A stretch of DNA of 64,000 bases from an uncultured Oscillospiraceae bacterium. GTDB lineage: Bacteria; Bacillota; Clostridia; Oscillospirales; Ruminococcaceae. Below are positions 59,694 to 64,000 of this stretch, one piece after another. The DNA lies in contig CAJFOX010000011.1 of assembly GCA_904397845.1 (NCBI GenBank), positions 186,001 through 250,000 of the forward strand, written 5' to 3'. The notes under the pieces were generated by a model. It saw only the letters and a list, made by a program, of their open reading frames with translations, made no database searches and was not told the DNA's origin. Position 1 is the stretch's first letter; every line of letters begins with the position of its first letter. The position numbers and the translations under genes were made by a program.

Positions 59694-60395
59694 CTATTTT
59701 TCTTTCGTGATCTTAGATTCGCTGTTTTGAATCAGATTCATCAAAGAAGAAGCGAACATCGGATAAGTCTGGTTGAGCGATTCAGAGGTAATGGCTAAAG
59801 ACTCCACTTCTTTCAGCGGCTCCTGCCCCTCTAAAGCGTCACCGGAAGCAACTGCCGCCGCATTCGCCTCGGACACCGCCATGGCTGCAGCCGCATAATG
59901 GGAAGCTACCTGCTTCGGCACGGTAAATAACCCGTTTTGATTTTTGGGATTGGCCGAATAGACAATGCGGAATACCCGGTACACCGCCAGCATTAAAAAG
60001 GAAGAAACCTCCTGGATTAGCGCTTTGTTTTTGCTTTTCTGGAGCAGGTCGAACAGAATGTTCATCGAATTGGCAATGAGTTTTTTATTTAAAACCGGCA
60101 AAATGCTGCCGTGCATCACATTTTCTTTGCCCACCGCATCCGGCTCAGGAATATCTTCTACCGTCAGGGTCGTGCCGTTGCGGTCCGGAGAGCGGCCTAA
60201 AAGGTAGTCGCAGGAAACGCCGTAATAATTTGCCGTCCGCACAAGGAAATCCAGTCCGCATTCCCGAATGCCTTTTTCATAATGGGAAAGTAAAGCCTGC
60301 GAGATTCCCAAATGACTCGCTGCCGTTTTTTGACTGATTCCTTTTTCTTTTCTCAGGAGCGTTAAGATCCTTGGAAAATCGGCGTTCATTCTCAT
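59694..60395 (-). CDS. XRE-family transcriptional regulator with uncharacterised C-terminal domain
   Basis: LRKEKGISQKTAASHLGISQALLSHYEKGIRECGLDFLVRTANYYGVSCDYLLGRS. Confidence 0.9.
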   Translation of the reverse strand: MRMNADFPRILTLLRKEKGISQKTAASHLGISQALLSHYEKGIRECGLDFLVRTANYYGVSCDYLLGRSPDRNGTTLTVEDIPEPDAVGKENVMHGSILPVLNKKLIANSMNILFDLLQKSKNKALIQEVSSFLMLAVYRVFRIVYSANPKNQNGLFTVPKQVASHYAAAAMAVSEANAAAVASGDALEGQEPLKEVESLAITSESLNQTYPMFASSLMNLIQNSESKITKEK

Positions 60396-60514
60396 TCCTC
60401 CGCTTAGGCTTTACATATTGTAGATTATATTATAAAATACAAGGGTTGTAAAGTGGCATCTGTAAAATTTTTAGAAGATCCGTCGAAACTGGTCGAAAGG
60501 GGCTGCATTTTTCG

Positions 60515-61198
60515 TTGATAACCTATAAAATCCATCTGATCCGGCATGGAAGGACTGCAGAATCGGCAGAAGGCCTCTATCTGGGGCGCACTGACCTGCC
60601 GTTGAGTGCCGCCGGAAAGCGGGAATTGCTGGACAAAGCCGCACAATTTACCTATCCGCCCGCTCAGATCGTATATACAGGCCCTCTGCAGCGCTGCGTG
60701 CAGACAGCCAAGCTTTTATACCCCAACCGGATGGCTGTTCCCCTGGATGCATTTAACGAATGCGACTTTGGTTCTTTTACCGGCAAGTCCTTTGCACAAT
60801 TAAAAGGGGTGTCCGCTTATCAAAAATGGATAGAAGGCGGTTTTGAGGCGGCTCCACCCGGCGGGGAAAGCGGCGTGGGACTTTTGTCCCGGGTGCTGGG
60901 AGGAGTGCAGCAAATCTTTTCCCGCATGATGGCCGAACACCTGACCGACATCGCCGTAGTGACCCATGGCGGCGTGATCATGTCCCTGCTGGCCGCCTGC
61001 GGTTTCCCCAAGCGGGAGATGCGTCAATGGGTCACGGACTTCGGCGGCGGGTTCACGATCTTATTAACGCCGCAAATGTGGATGCGGGACCGGGCGTTCG
61101 AAATCTACGCTGAAATTCCCTGGCGCGGCGTAGACAATAAATTTACCGACGACTTTGATATTCTGGACGGTACCTTTTATGAAGGGAACCGGCCCTGA
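60515..61198 (+). CDS. Histidine phosphatase (phosphoglycerate mutase-like) family protein
   Basis: IHLIRHGRTAESAEGLYLGRTDLPLSAAGKRE, later THGGV histidine; TTG start. Confidence 0.92.
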   Translation: MITYKIHLIRHGRTAESAEGLYLGRTDLPLSAAGKRELLDKAAQFTYPPAQIVYTGPLQRCVQTAKLLYPNRMAVPLDAFNECDFGSFTGKSFAQLKGVSAYQKWIEGGFEAAPPGGESGVGLLSRVLGGVQQIFSRMMAEHLTDIAVVTHGGVIMSLLAACGFPKREMRQWVTDFGGGFTILLTPQMWMRDRAFEIYAEIPWRGVDNKFTDDFDILDGTFYEGNRP

Positions 61199-61249
61199 AA
61201 AGCAGTTTCTCTTTCCGTTTGGAAACTGTCCGCCAAAGGAGAATCCGAC

Positions 61250-62305
61250 ATGAAAATTTGTATTCTTTCCGCCCCAGGCATTGCCGATGTGATGGTAAAA
61301 CATGCCAAAACAGTTTTGGAAGCTGTTTGCAAAAGCAGCTATCTGTCTTTGGAGTTCTGTCATGGACAGCCGGAGGAATCTGAGCTGCAAAGCGGCGTTC
61401 CCTCCCGGGAAACCATTGATTTGTGCCGCACCTCAGACGCGGTGCTGTTCTGTTTGCAGCAAACCGGCGTTTATACCCGCGGTTATCTGGATATTCTCCG
61501 TTCCAAATTGGGGCTTTTCGGCTCCATGCGTTCCGTTCGCATCTTCCCGGCGCTGGCTCCCTGCGCCGTCGTGAAGGATTCCGTTGCTGCCGGCATGGAC
61601 TGCCTGATTGTGCAGGAGACATGGTCGGACGGTATGCTGCCGGAACAGGGGGAAAAAGTCATTGACGGCGATTTGTGTGGATATGACGTGTTGCTGGCCA
61701 ATAGCCAGACAGCACAGCTGACTGCTCGTGCAGCATTCCGTGCCGCTGCCCAACGCAGCAAGAAGATCGTTTTTACCGACCTGTGTGATAAAATGACCTC
61801 TGCTGCCCTTCGCCGCAGAGTTACTAATCTGGCTGCATCCGAATTTCCGGAAATTGCGCTTTCCCACCTGCCAGCGGCAGAGGCTGCAGCAAGGTTGATC
61901 CGCAGCCCCGGCTCGATGGATGTGTTGCTGACCGATCCTCTGTTCGGCGATCTTCTGTTTGCTCAGGGCATTGCCATGACCGGCACGCCCAACTTGCAGT
62001 GCGCCGCATACTTTGGCTACGGAAAGCAGGGGGTCTTTTATAATGCCTGCGCGCTTCCTGAATCTGATGACAAAGAAGATGCAGTTTGTCCTGTGGCAGT
62101 AATTTTATCCACGGCGATGGCCCTGCGGCACAGCATGGGCCTGGAATGGGAAGCCCGCTGTATCGAAAAGGCTGTGGCAAAAGTGCTTTCGCTGGGCCGG
62201 ACCGCCGACCTTCACCAGCCTTCCCTTCCAACCGTTTCCTCTTCTGTATTTACCGCATATATTGCGCAAACTGCGGCAGAATATATATCATCATCTGCCG
62301 AATAA
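61250..62305 (+). CDS. Degenerate LeuB/isocitrate dehydrogenase-family homologue, probable pseudoenzyme
   Basis: Colinear LeuB-like segments (ETIDLCRTSDAVLF; LDILRSKLGLFGSMRSVRIFPAL; FGDLLFAQGIAMTG; AVILSTAMALRHSMGLEWEARCIEKAVAKVLSLGRTADL), but catalytic motifs are replaced. Confidence 0.75.
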   Translation: MKICILSAPGIADVMVKHAKTVLEAVCKSSYLSLEFCHGQPEESELQSGVPSRETIDLCRTSDAVLFCLQQTGVYTRGYLDILRSKLGLFGSMRSVRIFPALAPCAVVKDSVAAGMDCLIVQETWSDGMLPEQGEKVIDGDLCGYDVLLANSQTAQLTARAAFRAAAQRSKKIVFTDLCDKMTSAALRRRVTNLAASEFPEIALSHLPAAEAAARLIRSPGSMDVLLTDPLFGDLLFAQGIAMTGTPNLQCAAYFGYGKQGVFYNACALPESDDKEDAVCPVAVILSTAMALRHSMGLEWEARCIEKAVAKVLSLGRTADLHQPSLPTVSSSVFTAYIAQTAAEYISSSAE

Positions 62306-62329
62306 AGCCCTTTCCGCCTTATCGGCAAA

Positions 62330-63217
62330 ATGTCGGAGGCGCTTATGGAATTTTCCATCCAAAAAGTAAAGCGATGCGGTAAATCCGTCCTGTGCCCACA
62401 CCGGCGCGAGGCGGCCCGCGTCGTTTTTTTTACCGTTTTTCTTCCTTTTCTGCTTCTGCTGCTTTGGGGAATCTTTTTGTATCATTCTCCACGCTTTTTT
62501 TCGGTCAAACTGATGGGGCAAACGGTTTTTGTTTCTGTATTCGCCGTGGGAACTGCCGCAGCGGCCATCTTTTTCCTCTTTTTTTACCTTCCTCTCTGGC
62601 TGGGTGCAAAATACTGGTATTTGGAAATCTGCCGTCCGGGCAAGCTGCGCGTCCCGTCTGTTTTTTATTATTTTTCCTCTTTCCGCCTTTACGGCAAGGC
62701 GGTTTTTACCGGATTTCAACTCGTTTTCTGCCGGGCTGTTCTTATTCTGCTGGGACTGCTGCCATCCGGCATTGCCGCAGTTGTCTCAGCTGTCATTTAT
62801 CGCCAATCCACCAATGATCTTGGCAGGTCTCTGTCCCTTTTATGCCTGATCGCAAGTACCGGCCTGCTGTTATGTGGAATGGCAGGAGCAAAGTATGCCG
62901 GCCGCCGGTATTTCTGGGTTCCCTGGCTGCTGGCGGCGGACCCCTCCATGACATCGCGTCGCCTTTTTGAAGGATCTGTGCGGCTTTGCCATGAAAAAAG
63001 GGCAGTTTGGGAAGGCGTTTATCGGCGCTTATGGGGAAAACGGCTGCTGTCTTTCGGAATCCTCCCATCTTTTTGGGCGCTGCCGATTGTGAATTGCACA
63101 TTGGCTTTATGGTTATCCGGACAGCTCCCGATTTATGAAAAAAACAACTTTCCTGCCCCCTTTCGGCAGCGTAAGATTAGACATCTTCCCGTCAGGAAAA
63201 AATTTTTCCCGGCATAG
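62330..63217 (+). CDS. Integral membrane protein of unknown function
   Basis: Several long hydrophobic segments; 24 bp downstream of the LeuB-like gene. Confidence 0.65.
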   Translation: MSEALMEFSIQKVKRCGKSVLCPHRREAARVVFFTVFLPFLLLLLWGIFLYHSPRFFSVKLMGQTVFVSVFAVGTAAAAIFFLFFYLPLWLGAKYWYLEICRPGKLRVPSVFYYFSSFRLYGKAVFTGFQLVFCRAVLILLGLLPSGIAAVVSAVIYRQSTNDLGRSLSLLCLIASTGLLLCGMAGAKYAGRRYFWVPWLLAADPSMTSRRLFEGSVRLCHEKRAVWEGVYRRLWGKRLLSFGILPSFWALPIVNCTLALWLSGQLPIYEKNNFPAPFRQRKIRHLPVRKKFFPA

Positions 63218-63393
63218 TGGAAATATTTCCCCTTTTTAGAAATGCAACATGCTCTGCGCAGGTTATAAAAAATGGATCTGCCGCTAATTTTCGACAAAAA
63301 TTTTAGATTTATTCACATTCTTTTTTTCTTCTGCTTTATTTTACCCTTTATAATAGAAAAGGATTTGTTCGTATGCGAGAAGAAAAATTTTTC

Positions 63394-63422
63394 TTGCACT
63401 TTTTTCGGTAAAAGAGTATAAT
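63394..63422 (+). promoter_or_regulatory. SigA-type promoter of the LCP gene
   Basis: TTGCAC-N17-TATAAT. Confidence 0.75.
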
Positions 63423-63535
63423 GCAGCAGTCAAAAAATGAAGAAAATCACTCTGCCAATCCAATCGGCATTGGACGGGATGCCGTTTGGGACAAAGGGAT
63501 TCCTTTGTATGGCATAGCAAAAAGGATGGTTTGGG

Positions 63536-64000
63536 ATGTCAAAAAAAAATTTTAAACCGAATAATGGCCGAAGTGCAAAAAAGACGATTATTGTCGTCTG
63601 TTCCGTGTTGCTGGGCGTTACTCTATGCGTATTGGGCACCGCCGCCTTGTATATTAACCATATGCTGGATAAAATCGATTACGAGAATACGCCTGGCCAG
63701 GAAGACGGCCAGTCTGTAGTAGAAATCTATGACGACCAGAATCTGTGGAACGACGACGTTCTCAACGTTCTTCTGCTTGGAACCGACGAACGTTCAGAAG
63801 AATACAGCGACAATGCCCGTTCCGACTGCATGATGATTCTTTCCCTGAATCGGAAAACGCACAAAATACGCTTAACCAGCCTGGAGCGGGGAATCGGTGT
63901 TCCTATTGAAGGGCAGGAGGATGACTGGCTGACTCATACTTTCGCTTATGGCGGAGCGGCGTTGACTCTTAAAACGATTCAGGAATGCTTTGATTTGGAT
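63536..64000 (+). CDS. LytR-CpsA-Psr (LCP) family protein, truncated by the window end
   Basis: Open frame to window end: N-terminal TM segment, DDVLNVLLLGTDERSEEYSDNARSDCMMILSLNRKTHKIRLTSLERG. Confidence 0.88.
   Translation, partial: MSKKNFKPNNGRSAKKTIIVVCSVLLGVTLCVLGTAALYINHMLDKIDYENTPGQEDGQSVVEIYDDQNLWNDDVLNVLLLGTDERSEEYSDNARSDCMMILSLNRKTHKIRLTSLERGIGVPIEGQEDDWLTHTFAYGGAALTLKTIQECFDLD

Overview
Sequence features indicate a chromosomal segment of an endospore-forming Clostridia-type Firmicute, mostly core genes and few signs of mobile DNA. No rRNA, tRNA, CRISPR array, transposase, integrase or phage gene was recognised. Main blocks: hpf; RNA methyltransferase; class I fumarase alpha subunit and amidohydrolase; yabP-yabQ-divIC-yabR; GNAT; leuA; paired half-size chromate transporters; nth; orphan PTS EIIA; spoIIGA-sigE; rqcP(S4)-HU-mazG-spoVB-like; groESL with CIRCE; gerA/B/C germination receptor operon; DUF421/DUF4363; polysaccharide deacetylase; XRE regulator with a repeat tail; C39-like peptidase; acetolactate synthase-like gene; a complete type II fatty acid synthesis operon (accADCB, fabZ/F/G/D/K/H, acpP) headed by a MarR/FabT-like regulator; MATE and MFS transporters; spoIVA; trpS; copA-csoR; prmC-DUF1385-two-component system-lipoprotein; and a cluster of histidine phosphatase, degenerate LeuB-like protein and membrane protein, followed by a truncated LCP-family gene. 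Most notable observations: (1) a full-length LeuB/isocitrate dehydrogenase-family protein that has lost its catalytic motifs (61250-62305); (2) an unannotated rod-like structured RNA candidate, possibly 6S-like (about 14362-14535, minus strand); (3) a spoIIG promoter with a 22-bp spacer and 0A-like boxes; (4) a FabT-like palindrome at the fab operon promoter; (5) a possible internal CopZ start inside copA; (6) an HTH plus bactofilin-like repeat fusion; (7) a 185-bp spoIIGA/sigE overlap. All calls are by eye from sequence and family knowledge; no searches or folding were run.
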